64,000 bases of DNA from positions 305,475,166 through 305,539,165 of the forward strand of contig CM057009.1 of assembly GCA_029891345.1 (NCBI GenBank), given 5' to 3'. A program made the translations under genes and the position numbers. Of the stretch, positions 45,661-56,239 are shown piece by piece. How positions within the stretch are numbered: position 1 is the first letter of the stretch; every line of letters begins with the position of its first letter. The DNA comes from Dryococelus australis (Eukaryota; Arthropoda; Insecta; Phasmatodea; Phasmatidae). The notes beneath the pieces were generated by a model. It ran no database searches. It was not told the DNA's origin and saw nothing but the letters and a program-made list of their open reading frames with translations.

Positions 45661-45945
45661 TCAGAGTCCAGTGTCTGATGAATTTATCTCGTCGGCCTTC
45701 TGTGCAAGTATCTTGTCTGCCTGGTTTCGGGTTTCGAGATCCTTGGTTAGGGAGTAATCGATGTCGTGCTGCATGCATGCCTCATCCAGTGCATTTATGT
45801 TTGTGTCACCACGTGACAGCCTTTTAACTATCTTCATTGCCGGGCTGCAGAACTTATATCTGGGATCATGCAACTCGAATGGTAGATTGTTGATCAGTAC
45901 TTCGACGATCCCACTTCCAGCTACAGTCTTACCTCTTCGAGACAT
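45661..45945 (-). pseudogene. Phospholipase A2-like domain protein (virion type)
   Basis: The frame starts MSRRGKTVAGSGIVEVLINN and contains RYKFCSPAMKIVKRLSRGD, then INALDEACMQHDIDYS and LETRNQADKILAQKA. The His-Asp pair in ACxxHDIDY is the catalytic dyad region of the PLA2 fold found in parvovirus VP1 and in adintovirus/Polinton-type elements, where it helps membrane breach. The Gly-rich calcium loop normally before it is not intact (CSPA). Neighbouring capsid and protease remnants favour a Polinton/adintovirus origin over a parvoviral one. The ATG at 45943-45945 is a plausible start. It ends at a stop at 45661 and is then frameshifted. Confidence 0.75.
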
Positions 45946-45986
45946 CGCTGTGAACTGAGCGAGAAAATTATAAATATGCTCCTTTT

Positions 45987-46230
45987 ATGCATTTTTGTTT
46001 CAGTTTCATTCTAGACTTGGAACAGTATGGTAGTAAAGTGCAATTGGCGCATCTGCTTTGTTGCTACTGCAGTAAAACATTTACAGCTTTATGCAGCATG
46101 CATCTACATGAAATAACCTGTAGAATGAAAAGTTCAAGTATGGCATTTAAGTTCAAACTCTGCCAGAGGCAGTTAACATGGAGTAATATTTTGAAGATAC
46201 ATTATAAAACTTGTAACACTGGTTCTCTGC
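45987..46230 (+). pseudogene. C2HC zinc-finger pair, possible N-terminal piece of a Polinton-type protein
   Basis: The frame has CCYCSKTFTALCSMHLHEIT ending in Cys, that is C-x2-C-x12-H-x3-C, and then FKLCQRQLTWSNILKIHYKT ending in Cys, where the first Cys is Phe and the rest keeps x12-H-x3-C. The same spacing occurs in decayed form at 60450-60800 on the minus strand. It is divergent to the PLA2-like gene and just upstream of the ATPase. The frame continues into a period-12 repeat. Confidence 0.5.
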
Positions 46231-46427
46231 AACTACAATTGGTACCGCAGTTAGCACCACATTGCACTGCAGTTAGCATTGCACTTAGCACTGTAATCAT
46301 CATAGAACTTGGCACCACAATCAGCACTGCACATAGCACTGCACTTAGCACCACAATTAGCATCACAATCAGCACCACAATCAGCACCGCACTAAGCACT
46401 CCACTTAGCACGACACACACCACATGA
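46225..46427 (+). repeat. Period-12 tandem repeat (AGCACCACAATT-like)
   Basis: Units vary around AGCACCACAATC, AGCACTGCACTT and AGCATCACAATC. Because 12 is a multiple of 3, the reading frame of the upstream finger ORF stays open through it as repeated Ser-Thr-x-x. The same motif occurs at 54725-54835, reversed at 56480-56580, and at 62880-62950. Confidence 0.85.
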
Positions 46428-46437
46428 TAGTAGTAGT

Positions 46438-47086
46438 AACATACATATTATCAAGCAAGATGTTACTCTACCCATATGCATTCGTGCTAAAGATAAAGAT
46501 GTCTCCCACGAATCACGACATGGAAGTCTATTTCCGAATACAGTGAGGTGCATCATCGCTGGAACATAAAATTGTGGTAAGACGTGCATCCTGCTTAGCC
46601 TGCTGTAACATGAGAATGGTTTTCGGTTCGAGGACGTGTACCTATATTCCAAATCGCTTTAGAAACCGAAACCTAGATACAAACAACTTGCATGAGTACT
46701 GCAAGCTGTGGAGGGGGAGTGTTATTTCCCTTGCAATGATAATGACGCAGTCATGCAACCATGTGAAGCATTGTCAAACTCGATATTTATCTTTGATCAC
46801 ATTGTCTGCAAGAAAAAAAATTACATCCAGGAGTGCTTTAGTATGGGACGGCATGCAAAGGTGGACTGCATGTACCTCAGACAACTTATTCACGCATACC
46901 CAAAGAGCTGCTTCATAACAATGCAAACATGTTGGTGCTGTTATTCATGGATTATATGAATTTGCAGCATGTTTACAAAGATCATGTAAATGCATACATT
47001 ATGCTATATCATATTTCAAGTGTCTGTGTGTCTTATGCTGGAAAGACAAGTATGGATATTTTACGAACGTTAATGACTGGCACCTA
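46438..47086 (+). pseudogene. FtsK/HerA-type (A32-like) genome-packaging ATPase remnant
   Basis: One frame reads NTVRCIIAGT, a TAA at 46567-46569, then NCGKTCILLSLL. The Gly-rich loop with NCGKT is the Walker A motif. Then FEDVYLYSKSL, and after further stops NSIFIFDHIVCKKK (about 46772-46815) is the Walker B strand, with His where the second acidic residue is expected. FSMGRHAKVDCMYLRQ and SYNxIPK-like HAYPKSC follow, then NLQHVYKDHVNAYI in a shifted frame and LCWKDKYGYF before 47086. This is the order of packaging ATPases in Polintons and adintoviruses. At least four stops and two frameshifts are present. It is divergently oriented to the capsid genes. Confidence 0.75.
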
Positions 47087-47088
47087 TA

Positions 47089-47948
47089 CAGGATGAACGG
47101 AAACTAAAGGGGCAATTTTCAGGAGGTGATTCCTTACCGGAAAAGAAATAAAAATGTTCACATCAACATATGTTCGGAAATGCATATTTACCAAGGTAGA
47201 TGGCACTGATGAATGACATCATTCTCTCATAACAACACTCACAGTATGCTTTTGTGTTTTGTAGATTGTGTTATTGTAGCCAAGGAGAAGCACAATGGTC
47301 AGTTATTTATTCGAGGAACATGCCGAGATGGTTCATATATGGTCAAGCACATGTAAATGGTCAAGAGACCGCATGGTTTTACTAAATCACATACCCTCAC
47401 AGACAGCACCAGCCAAATCACAAAACATTTGCTGCCATTTTTGGGCGTTTGTGTGAGCACCCTTTCATACAGCCCACTTCCTCTATAATGTTCGTCAACA
47501 CCGCAACAAAAGATTCCCTGGAAAATGAATAGGACAAGGAGGCTTTGTTGCATGACCCGCCCGATCACCAGACTTAAACCCCCTTGATATTTTTATTGTG
47601 GAGGCATATGAAAAGTGTTGTGTATGCGGAGCCAGTTCCTAATGTGCAGATCCTTCAGCAGCATATCCGTGTTACCTGGAACACTATTCAGGTACAGACC
47701 ACGAACAAACATAAGAGTGAGGCAATCCATGATGCGAGGCGAGGATGCTTGCATTGCATCCAATGTTGACCACTTTGAACATCTGTTGTAACCGGGATGC
47801 ACTTAATTCCATGTAAATGTACTGGTACTATTAGCTTTATTGCAACCCCGTCGTCCATTTCTGGACATGTGTTGATGGGACTTTTTTGTTCCTTTTCCGC
47901 TCAGGAATAACCTCCTGAAGTTAGTCCCTTTAGTTTATGTTCAACCTG
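47089..47948 (+). mobile_element. Tc1/mariner-type transposon, 860 bp, internally deleted
   Basis: The ends are inverted repeats of about 50 bases: left CAGGATGAACGGAAACTAAA, right end (reverse complement) CAGGTTGAACATAAACTAAA, continuing with TTCAGGAGGT(G/T)ATTCC in both. Each end is flanked by TA (47087-47088, 47949-47950), the expected Tc1/mariner target duplication. It inserted at the distal edge of the packaging ATPase relic. Confidence 0.9.
47294..47790 (+). pseudogene. Mariner-type transposase with central deletion
   Basis: The N-terminal piece MVSYLFEEHAEMVHIWSS resembles the helix-turn-helix region (an E-x2-xM-xxIY pattern) of transposases with the DUF4817-type N-terminus. It is followed almost directly by the C-terminal landmark PARSPDLNPLDIF and KSVVYAEPVPNVQIL. 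The catalytic core between them is gone and there are stops, so the copy could move only with outside transposase. Confidence 0.75.
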
Positions 47949-47950
47949 TA

Positions 47951-48559
47951 CAATGGGAGGCACCGACAGGGATTCGATCAGTTCTTCGACGTCCATCGAT
48001 AAAGAGTTACAGTATATCGAATTTCGGTCAAAGTAGCGGCAAGCTGCATCTTCACAAAGACAAAGTGGAGGTTGTCTCGTACCAAGAAACTATGGAACTT
48101 GTGATGCTGGTAGAATAATATTTTGAAATATTGGGGAACCCGAACGATCTGAGGATGCTGCTGCTAAAATTTTGTCATCGAAATTGGTAATGAAATCATC
48201 TCGGAAATTCTCAGTATGTTGACAGAACAAACACACATTCTTTCAGAACTACCTGTCCAAGCTCGGGGCGAAGACGGAGATAGTCTGCGATATGGTGGCC
48301 ATGTACGAGCACATTGTTATGAGTTGTTAACATTTGTTTTGTGTTAAAATTTTGTTGTTTATATATTATAAGTTGACAACATGTTTATTCTTGAAAACGT
48401 TATTGTGTCGTAATGTCGATGGTTGCCGTGTCTCGTGTTTGTCAAATAAACAAGTAAAGTAAACCATGGCATTATCATTTATTCACCCATAGTTTCACAA
48501 CGACAATAGAATAACAGGTTATGGGCTCAGGATGTTAAACTATGTAGTGACAGCTTTAG
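47951..48559 (+). other. No assigned gene; fragments in plus frames
   Basis: Short plus-strand pieces such as YFEILGNPNDLRMLLLKF (about 48120-48170) and NYLSKLGAKTEIVCDMVAMY (about 48250-48310) look protein-like and lie on the far side of the mariner. They might continue the paleoviral element, but I cannot name them. Confidence 0.3.
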
Positions 48560-48619
48560 GGTCAATAACATCGGTGTACAGGCGTTCGATATTTGGCTGA
48601 ATTTTGACGAAGGAAGAAA

Positions 48620-49135
48620 TGGTATGCTTGGAAGATGGTGACTGGAAGAGATCGCCACATTGTGCCGATTCTTACAGAGTCAAATTATACACATTGGAGG
48701 GAATGAGTGAAAGCTGCTTTGGGGCAAAGAAGGTTATTGGAGGCTATTACTGAAGATATTCCAGACGACGAAGCTTATTGGACTTCTAAGCAACAAAATA
48801 AGAATCAAGATGCTCTGTACTTCATTAAAACTGTGGTGGAGGATGCATCGCTTAATGGCATCATATATTGTACGATGGCGAGAGAAACATGGGACCTGAT
48901 AAAGGAGATACACTGCAACTTGGGTATGATGCACTTAGTTACAGTCCTGGAAGAACTTTGTGTATATAGAAGAGAGAAGAAGTATCAATGAGAGCATATA
49001 TGGATAAAATTGTAAATTAGTATCATCATTTGGCTAATGGTGGCATGCCTTTTACAGACAAACCTGTCGCTGCTTTTATGTTTCGGAGTTTACCCAGGGA
49101 AAAGTATGAGATTATGGTAAGAGGTTTGGAGCAAA
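48620..49135 (+). pseudogene. Copia Gag region
   Basis: ESNYTHWRE followed, after a TGA, by VKAALGQRRLLEAIT and the helical ALYFIKTVVEDASLNGIIY, then ARETWDLIKEIH. These are typical Copia Gag features (NYxxW start, AxxAxxxI helices, AKExWDxL). After 48991 a further piece, AFMFRSLPREKYEIMVRGL, closes the domain. Confidence 0.8.
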
Positions 49136-49630
49136 ATGAAGAAGCAATTAACATACGAAATGGCAGCAGTGGAAGCAAGAAGTAACAGCTGCAGTCACAA
49201 TAGAGCAGTCACCGTGTGGCACGAGAGGCTTGGTCATCTACATGAGGCAGCACTTGTGAAAATTTCAGAGTTAACTGATCTTAGTTCAACTCAAGAATAT
49301 GAAGGTGTTAATTATGAGGTGTGAATCAAAGGTAAGAGGACGAAAGTTACTTTCCCGAGGAAAGGCAACAGGTGCACTGTAAACCCACAAGAATTCGTTC
49401 ACAGTGATTTACTGGGGGAGTTTCGTCCATGTTCGTTTGGAGGTGCAAGGTATGTTTTAACCCTGATAGATGATTTTTCCAGGTTTTTTATGGTAAAATT
49501 TCTGCACAGAATGAGTGACACTATGAGTGAATTTGTTTCACTTAAGGCTGAGGTGGAAAATACTCAGTGTGTAAAGATAAAGGCATTGAAATCTGATGGA
49601 GGGGAGAATATTGTAGTAGTGATTTTCAGA
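49136..49630 (+). pseudogene. Copia GAG-pre-integrase and first part of integrase core
   Basis: VTVWHERLGHLHEAALVKIS is the GAG-pre-integrase HxRLGH motif. NPQEFVHSDLLGEFRPCSFG (first catalytic Asp), YVLTLIDDFSRFFMV and IKALKSDGGENI (second Asp) follow. Stops at 49322 and near 49620 interrupt it. Confidence 0.85.
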
Positions 49631-49635
49631 GGTTT

Positions 49636-50301
49636 TTGCAAGTGAATGGAATTGCGCGCAGGTTAACTGTGCCTAGGTGTCCTCAACAAAATGGTGTGGC
49701 AGAAAGACAGAATAGGACACTAATGGAAATGGCAAGGTGCATGTTGATACAATCTGGTGTTCCCACATACTTGTGGGCAGAGGCTGTAAACACTGCATGT
49801 TTCATACGTAATCTGCATCCCAGTCAGGCTTTTGCAGACAAGATTCCATATGAAGTGTGGTCAGGTAAAGGGGTTACTGAGGAAATGCTGCAGAGGCTGA
49901 AGGTATGTGGTTGTAGTGCTTGGATTAGAGTGGATCCATCTAGCAAGTTTGACCCAAGGGCTGTTGAATGTGTGTTTGTAGGGTATGCAGATCACAAATA
50001 TGGTTATAGAGTATGGCATGCAAGTGAGAGGAAGGTTAAGATTGCATATCATGTAACATTTGAAAAAAATGTATTTCCTTTCAAACAATTCGAGGTGAGT
50101 GACATAAAGGAACAAAATACAGAAATATTTCAGTTGTTAGATTACTATAAGGTTGCATGTGATGATGAACCCTATCTGATACCAGACAATATCATAAATG
50201 AATATGAAAGCTCTGAGGTAGACAATGTTGAAATTGTAGTAGGCAGTGATGATAATATTGTAAATGCAGGTGAGCATGTCAATGACAGAGATAGAAGGTG
50301 A
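49636..50301 (+). pseudogene. Copia integrase, C-terminal half of core and tail
   Basis: A 221-codon open frame: LTVPRCPQQNGVAERQNRTL carries the catalytic Glu, then YLWAEAVNTACFIRN and KVCGCSAWIRVDPSSKFDPR, then VFVGYADHKYGYRVWHAS. The tail is acidic and continues, slightly shifted, to 50440 without reaching RT. It is one of the longest intact frames in the window. Confidence 0.9.
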
Positions 50302-50470
50302 AAATGTTGTAACTCTCAATAATATGATTTCGAGTGATGCAATTTCAAATGGTGCTGTTAATAATGTTGAAAACACTGTAGATATTGAGAATGAAGCAAC
50401 TGATAAGTCAAGGTGATCCTCAAGGGCTCCAAAACCCATTAAGTGTGCTTGTTGTAATGTTTCTAAATGT

Positions 50471-51839
50471 CTCGCGTAGGTATTCTCACCCTTATATGAT
50501 AACTATTACTTGCTCCCTTTTTTATATTTGCATCCACAACTTGTTTTCAAAACAGTGTTACAGGCGACTGCTTTTGATAGTTCCAATAATGAATATCGAA
50601 CTCTTCCACAAATTTAATTTTCTCTGCTTGTGTTTAGTTTGGACCATTTTTTTTCGTCTGTCTGTGTCCATAACTTCTCCCAGTCAATACTGAAAAACAA
50701 AAATAATATTTGATGCATACTTTAAATATATATATTTTTTCTAAGTTTTTTAATTTGAATTTTTCATTTTAGTCACATGCACAGTTTATGGCGGAGGTGT
50801 TGTGCGAGAAAGAGTGTGTCTGAGGGAGTTCCAACCTTGGGCATAAGTTCTAAGCTTAAGATAGTACGATCGTTTATCAATAATCGCCATCTCATTATAG
50901 TAATGTCGTAATTTTTAAGTGCTGAAAAGTGTAAAGAAATTGTATCACCTTAAAGTTGCCGCCCTTGTTTCGGAAATCCAGCTGTGCCAGTACATCCTAT
51001 GCCAGACCTCCTCCTCCAACCAAAACAAATTCATGGGGATGCCGATCTGTCAGCCACCCCTTCCAAAAAGTTATGGATGGGATGATTCGTTGCAGCTGAA
51101 GATTGCCTAGGACGACAGAAGCGTTTCTCCTTCCTCCTACAGAATCTTTACCCTACTACATAATTTTGGTATATTTGTGAAGGACTTGGTTCAGAGAGAC
51201 CATAATGATAGTCATGAATTCACTTTTTAGACAACAGAGGTATACATTTTATTTGAAAATTTCCAAGCATACACAGTATATACGTACAGTACAATAGAGC
51301 TTTAAAATAAGAGTTACCTTGCTCAGATGACAAGTTCAAGAGATTACTAATTCAAAAGGCACACATTATTAAACACTTAAAAATTTAACTAATTTATTAT
51401 TATGAAATATAAATAGAATATTTCACAGTATTTACCAAGAAACTCAAACTGTAGTTCACAATATTCTTTGTTATATGTGAAAAACAGATATAACACGTAT
51501 AAAATTTGAAGCACCATTTCATAAAAATGGATAGCATTTTATGAGCTAGAAAATTCGATAAATGCAATAAAGGTACAACAACATTTGAATCATGTAAAGA
51601 CATATAAGTACGATGATGTTATTTTCTGTGTAATATACTTTATGAAGTTTCTTGTGTTTTTTCAAGCTGCTTCTCACAATGTGCAATCTCTGGAGGTGTG
51701 ATCTCTCTAACTGAAGGTAGGGACACATCCAGAGAGGGTTTCCTGCAACAAATTAATTATAAAAACAGTTTGAATCCAAGTAAAAGGCAGGTTTTCATTT
51801 ATTATATGGCATGTATAGCTTAACTGGATCAGTTTTATA

Positions 51840-51879
<40 letters not shown>

Positions 51880-53080
51880 CACACACACACACACACACTT
51901 AGCTTTAGAAATTATTTGTGAACATAAAATTTGTTTTGATGAAGAAAAGTATTACTTTTAATTAATTCCCGGTTTTATGATGAAAGAATATGTATGAAAA
52001 ATATTTATGAAGGATGACTAGGAGTTCGTTGCATCTATAGGAGATATTATTTTTGTGTTCATATTTTATAAGGATTGCTTTCATGTTAAATAACAGTTTT
52101 TGTGTCAACGTAAATGTACAATAGAAAACTTATACTAATAGACGTTTTTGAGAAGCCAAGAGTTTTTGAGGTTTCCCATGTGATATTTACTGCACAGATG
52201 TGGTATTTTAAAGAATACTCTTTTTTACACTTAGCTTTGATGGGAGTTTTACAAGGCTGCAGGCTATTGTAAGGAATTATTTTTTATATCTGTCATATTG
52301 TTTTTACAAATAATTTTAAAGTGTAATTAGCATCTCTAAAAGGTTGATAATGGCTATGTATTTTTGTTAGTTTATTCATAATATCTTGTATACAGGATCC
52401 TAAAAGCATGTTACTCAGGGGTGTCAAGAAGAGCGGCCAGTGAACAAATTGAACAATACAGATTTTAAAAGAGAGGGGAGAGCAAAATAAATTTTAAAAA
52501 TTTATAAAAGTTAATTGGAACTTGAGAGACAAGTGATTAGGATGGGGGAAACAAGAAGTAATTTCTTGGCTGCGAAAGAAAAGGTGGGAAGTGGGACTAA
52601 GGGGCTACATGCAGGCTAAAACAAAAATATTCTCTCATTTTATTTTGCACCCAGACGAGTCTTCCTGCCACCTCTCTCCTCCATCCCCTCAATGCTTTCA
52701 TAGCTTTACTGACATTTTTAATAGGCTCTGTAGTACGGCTGGTAAACTGCTGTAATAATGAAAAAAATCAAAAATAGGTGCCAAATACCTGCTCCCAGAA
52801 AAAACAAGAATTTACTGATAAAATATACAGGCTACTTTTCTTTACATGGGTACAAATACATTTTTAACGAAACTTTTAAAAATGCAGACGTTATGTAGGC
52901 GTTGACGTCTTGTTGACAACAATATCATTAGAGATGGAACCATACACGTATGAACAGTAGTGAGACAATTGCAAATACATGCCTTACCCAGAAATCAAAT
53001 CCAGAATATCTCATAGCATAGGCTGGTGTGCAACCAACTGTATTATGGAGGTAGTATTTGGATCATCAACTTCGGATGTT
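50471..53080. other. No gene seen; AT-rich
   Basis: A 63-codon plus frame at 50919-51110 (LCQYILCQTSSSNQNKFMG) has somewhat higher GC but no known motif, and it could be an exon or chance. A (TA)n(CA)n tract lies at 51841-51898. The rest is featureless AT-rich sequence. Confidence 0.4.
51841..51898 (+). repeat. (TA)n(CA)n compound microsatellite
   Basis: About 17 TA units are followed by about 9 CA units. Confidence 0.95.
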
Positions 53081-53089
53081 ATCAGTCCA

Positions 53090-53247
53090 AAGTTTTGAAT
53101 GATGGGTTTACTAATATGAAATATTTATAGAGCCGTAATTTTAAATAAAGTTTCTGAGCTAATTATAACACTAAGTTTATATGGCCAACCATAGTGCTAC
53201 TTGTGTGAAGTATTTGGTGGGAAAATGTTTATTGGTTCCCGAGATAT
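53090..53247 (+). repeat. Solitary unit of the ~270 bp degenerate repeat
   Basis: CATAGTGCTACTTGTGTGAA, then TATTTGGTGGGAAAATG and GGTTCCCGAGATATGG match the units at 57839, 58123, 58375 and 58658 in order and orientation. It lies directly against the left edge of the large inverted repeat. Confidence 0.6.
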
Positions 53248-53442
53248 GGCAGTAGGATGATTATGTATGTTTTGGCGTGGTTGGATCCGGGATCGGAGCA
53301 CAGGAGCCGGCCGCCGCCATGTTGTGATGTCACTGTCCACCATATCTTTTCCCTTTTATCGTTCAAAATAGACTAATTTTCCCTTTAAAAAATCCCTTTT
53401 TTTCTTTAAAAAATTTCTGGTTTTCTCAGAGCAGATGACCAT

Positions 53443-53656
53443 AATCAGTGACTCTGAACCAGACAGGAGACCGGGATCAGTGACTCCGAGCCATACAGGA
53501 GACTGGGATCAGTGACTCTGAACCAGGCAAGAGAACAGACTCAGTGACTCCGAGCCAGACAGGAGACTGGGTTCAGTGACTCTGAACCAGACAAAAGAAC
53601 GGGATCAGTGACTCAGAACCAGACAGGAGACCGTGATCAGTGACTCCGAGCCAGGA
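53443..53656 (+). repeat. 32-bp tandem array in the left arm
   Basis: About seven units of the form ATCAGTGACTCTGAACCAGA followed by CAGGAGACCGGG. The right arm has a single equivalent (about 57420-57440, reversed) and the related copy at 59440 has two shorter units, so the array expanded in this arm only. Confidence 0.85.
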
Positions 53657-54067
53657 GGGCAGAACTCATGACGTTCGACTGTGACCTTTGACCCAAAAAT
53701 TTCCCAAAAAAATTCAATAACATTTCAAAAAATGTATTAACAAAATTAATAAAAAAAATATAAAAAAGATGATTGAAAATTATTATATAATATTAAAAAT
53801 TTATTTTCAAAAATTACATTTCCTGAGGTTCCCTCTAACCCCCTCACATAAGAAATTAGTCGACAGGCCTCCACCCCTCTTGCTCATACCCAGTCAGCAA
53901 TCTTGATGTTGCCAGCTATCATGGCAGCCATATTAGATGCAGATGACCTTGACCCCATGTCCTTGAATGACCTTTAAAACCAAAACTCTAGACAAATACA
54001 TAAAAGTCAGCAAGCATATTTTGTTATAGACTACTATCATAATGCATGCAAACAACCTTGACCTTGG

Positions 54068-54330
54068 TGAGGCCACAGTGGCTGAGAGATTAGCACGCTC
54101 GCCTCCCACTAAGGCGAACCAGGTTAAATCCCCGGCCAGGTCACCAGATTTTCGCAAGTGGGAATCGTACTGGACGATGCCATTGGTCGGCGGGTTTTCT
54201 CGGGGATCTCCAGTTTCCCCCGCCCCTTCATTCCGGCGCTGTTACAATCACCCTCATTTGCTCTGAAGACCTCGATGTTAAGAGCCGCCCAAATCTCTTC
54301 ACTCTTCACCTTCACCTTGTCCTCATAAAC
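54068..54330 (+). repeat. tRNA-derived SINE, copy 2
   Basis: A tRNA-like head: TGGCTGAGAGATTAGCACGC (A-box-like) and GGTTAAATCCCCGGCC (B-box-like), followed by GGGATCTCCAGTTTCCCCCG, CATTCCGGCGCTG and GAAGACCTCGATGTTAAGAG, shared with copy 1. The head resembles a type II tRNA (Ser/Leu-like A box). Internal Pol III promoter boxes are expected. It is inserted in the left inverted-repeat arm; the right arm lacks it. Confidence 0.85.
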
Positions 54331-55267
54331 AAAAGCTCGAGAGTAAATGCATAAACGTCGGCAAGCATATTAAATTACTGAAAACCACCCTATTTGATTC
54401 AGGTAACCTTGACGTTGACCCCATGATCTTGAATGACCTTGAAAAGAAAAATTCGAGAAAAAATTTATAAAAGTTAGCAAGCATATTATGTTATTGACTA
54501 ATACCATCATCTTGGATCCAGGTGACCTTGACCTTTGACCTTAACCTGGTGACCTTTCACCTTGAATATAAAAATTCAAAAAAACCTTTATGAAAAACAA
54601 TTTTTTTTCTCAAAAATATAACAAAATCAAGGAAAGACTTGTTTTTTAATCAAGCATTCCATCAATATTTAGCAGTCCTCCACCTCAATAGCGATATTTC
54701 CATCAAAATTGAGCAATCCTCTACCACAATCACAATCAGCACCGTAATTAGCAGTGAAATCAAACCAGCACCGCAATTAGCACCACAATCACAATTAGCA
54801 CCACAATCACAATTAGCACTGCTATCAGCACCACAAATATTCCACCTCAATCGCAATCCTTCTTTAGAAATCCTCAAAATCAATCGCATTACTCCTCAAT
54901 CTTAAGCAATTCTCTTCAATCGCAATCCTTCTCCATCTTTAGCAATCCTTCTTCTGAATCGCAATCTTTGCATCAATATTTAACAATACATAGGTTTGTC
55001 GCCTTCCTCTATCCATATATATAAGAATAAGTATTTACCAACTGTCTCTAAATTTGTACATGATGGCAAAATTAATGCTTGTGTATGCAGTCAACAATCC
55101 ATGCATTTTTATACTAATGTCTTTATTATCATAATGTATCCAGATCTTTGTGTTTATAGGCGAATGCTCACGCCTTTACTTTAAAGTTGTGAGGTATAAA
55201 AGGATACGACACAAAAAATTAATAGAAACCAATTATTATATAATGATAATTAATTATTATTTTGTAA

Positions 55268-56239
55268 TTACGATTTCAGAAGAAGACAGTTCATCTCATC
55301 ATCGGAAATAACCTCGATTCTTAAGTTCTTTATGATCAAAACCACCTCTTCCATGTTTGAGTAATCCCCATCTCTGTGCTCATCGATCAAAATTTCGAGT
55401 CCGTCTACATATTCATTCTGGTCTTCGGTAAACTTGTCGTCAGTATTATCTACGTCTTCTGCCTTCTTCGCATCACTTGTCTAAAGAAACTCATTGTTGA
55501 AATGTGTGGGAACATCGCGGGTATCATAATCGTCTTCAACACTATCACTGTCGTCATAGACAACATCAATGTAGTCTTAATGGTCATCTTCACTTCCTGC
55601 ATCATCCTGAATATCAAGATTACTTTTACTTATAGGAGGAGTTGCATGGTCATCATTATTTAGAGTTGACAAATGTTTATTTTGAAGTTCGTCGACTTCA
55701 CACGAATACCTTTCCGGTGCACGTTCCACACATATTGATTCTACTGCACTCATTCTGTCTTTAGTATTAACTGTCTCGTCATAATCGTCTGTGGAAACAG
55801 TACCCATCGATGCAGCAGGAGGTATTGACAACATCTCTTGCTGGCCCCCAGTACATGAACCCTTGCAGAGGTCGGTATTTTCCTTCATTGTATCATGTTG
55901 CACAAATGAAGCGGGTATTACTCGATAATGGAAGAGGTGGTTTAGATCATTTGAGAACTTAGGAATCGAGGTTATATCAGATGACGTGATGAAATTGTAA
56001 TTACAAAATAATAATAAATTACCATTATAAAATAAGGTTTTCTTCTTTATTTTATTGCGTTTTATCCTTTTATCACTCACAACTTTAAAGTGGTGCTGTG
56101 AGCACTCGCCTATAAATGTAAATATCTGTACATAGAATTGTAACAAAGATTTTGGTATAAAATCCATGGATTGTTGACTGCATACACAAACATTAATTCT
56201 GACGTCATGTACAAATTCTGGAGACAAGTGGTAAATCAT
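55268..56239 (-). pseudogene. Acidic protein frame spanning the inverted-repeat centre
   Basis: An uninterrupted 220-codon frame starts at 56239 (MIYHLSPEFVHDVRINVC) and ends at a TAA at 55577. The same frame then continues for 103 codons with one more stop at 55481, to 55268. The second half is strikingly acidic (DDSDSVEDDYDTRD; DVDNTDDKFTEDQNEY), which suggests real coding history. I recognise no family. The N-terminal part lies in the right arm and has a decayed mirror copy in the left arm (54996-55184, INACVCSQQSM). It is the best coding candidate of the inverted-repeat element. Confidence 0.45.

Larger units (their letters stand above)
42901..47086. mobile_element. Endogenous Polinton/adintovirus-like element, morphogenesis module
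   Basis: Minus strand, in transcription order: PLA2-like, adenain-like protease, penton-like, hexon-like, conserved unknown. Plus strand: C2HC fingers and packaging ATPase. Protease, ATPase and two capsid proteins together define this class of mid-size dsDNA elements. Polymerase and integrase are not seen next to it; a possible polymerase N-terminus is 14 kb away at 60 kb. Every gene is broken, so this is an ancient fossil. Confidence 0.75.
48560..50470 (+). mobile_element. Ty1/Copia element, 5' half with internal deletion
   Basis: Gag, GAG-pre-integrase and integrase remnants stand in Copia order (integrase before RT). The CCHC knuckle and protease between Gag and integrase are missing, and RT and RNase H are absent after 50470. 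No LTR was identified. Confidence 0.8.
53248..55385 (+). repeat. Left arm of large inverted repeat 1
   Basis: It is the reverse complement of 55895-57635 over corresponding blocks: GATTATGTATGTTTTGGC, ATCCGGGATCGGAGCACAGG, GAGCCGGCCGCC, TCAGAGCAGATGACC, the TGACC repeats, Cys/Ser-coding CAGTCAACAATCCATG, TAACCTCGATTCTTAAGTTC and ACCACCTCTTCCAT. It contains a 32-bp tandem array, a SINE insertion (54068-54330) and period-12 repeats, which explain its extra length over the right arm. Confidence 0.85.

Noticed and set aside
45661..45945. Endogenous parvovirus VP1
   Set aside because: The adjacent adenain-like, hexon-like, penton-like and ATPase remnants fit a Polinton/adintovirus-type element; no parvoviral capsid or NS1 motif was seen.
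46231..46427. Thr/Ser-rich C-terminal domain of the zinc-finger frame
   Set aside because: It is translated from a period-12 tandem repeat that also occurs in non-coding places, so it is unlikely to be an evolved domain.
53443..53656. CRISPR-like array
   Set aside because: The 32-bp units are contiguous with no unique spacers, and the sequence is eukaryotic; it is a tandem repeat.
54068..54140. Functional tRNA gene
   Set aside because: The tRNA-like head is imperfect and continues into a body shared with 983-1160, so it is a SINE head.
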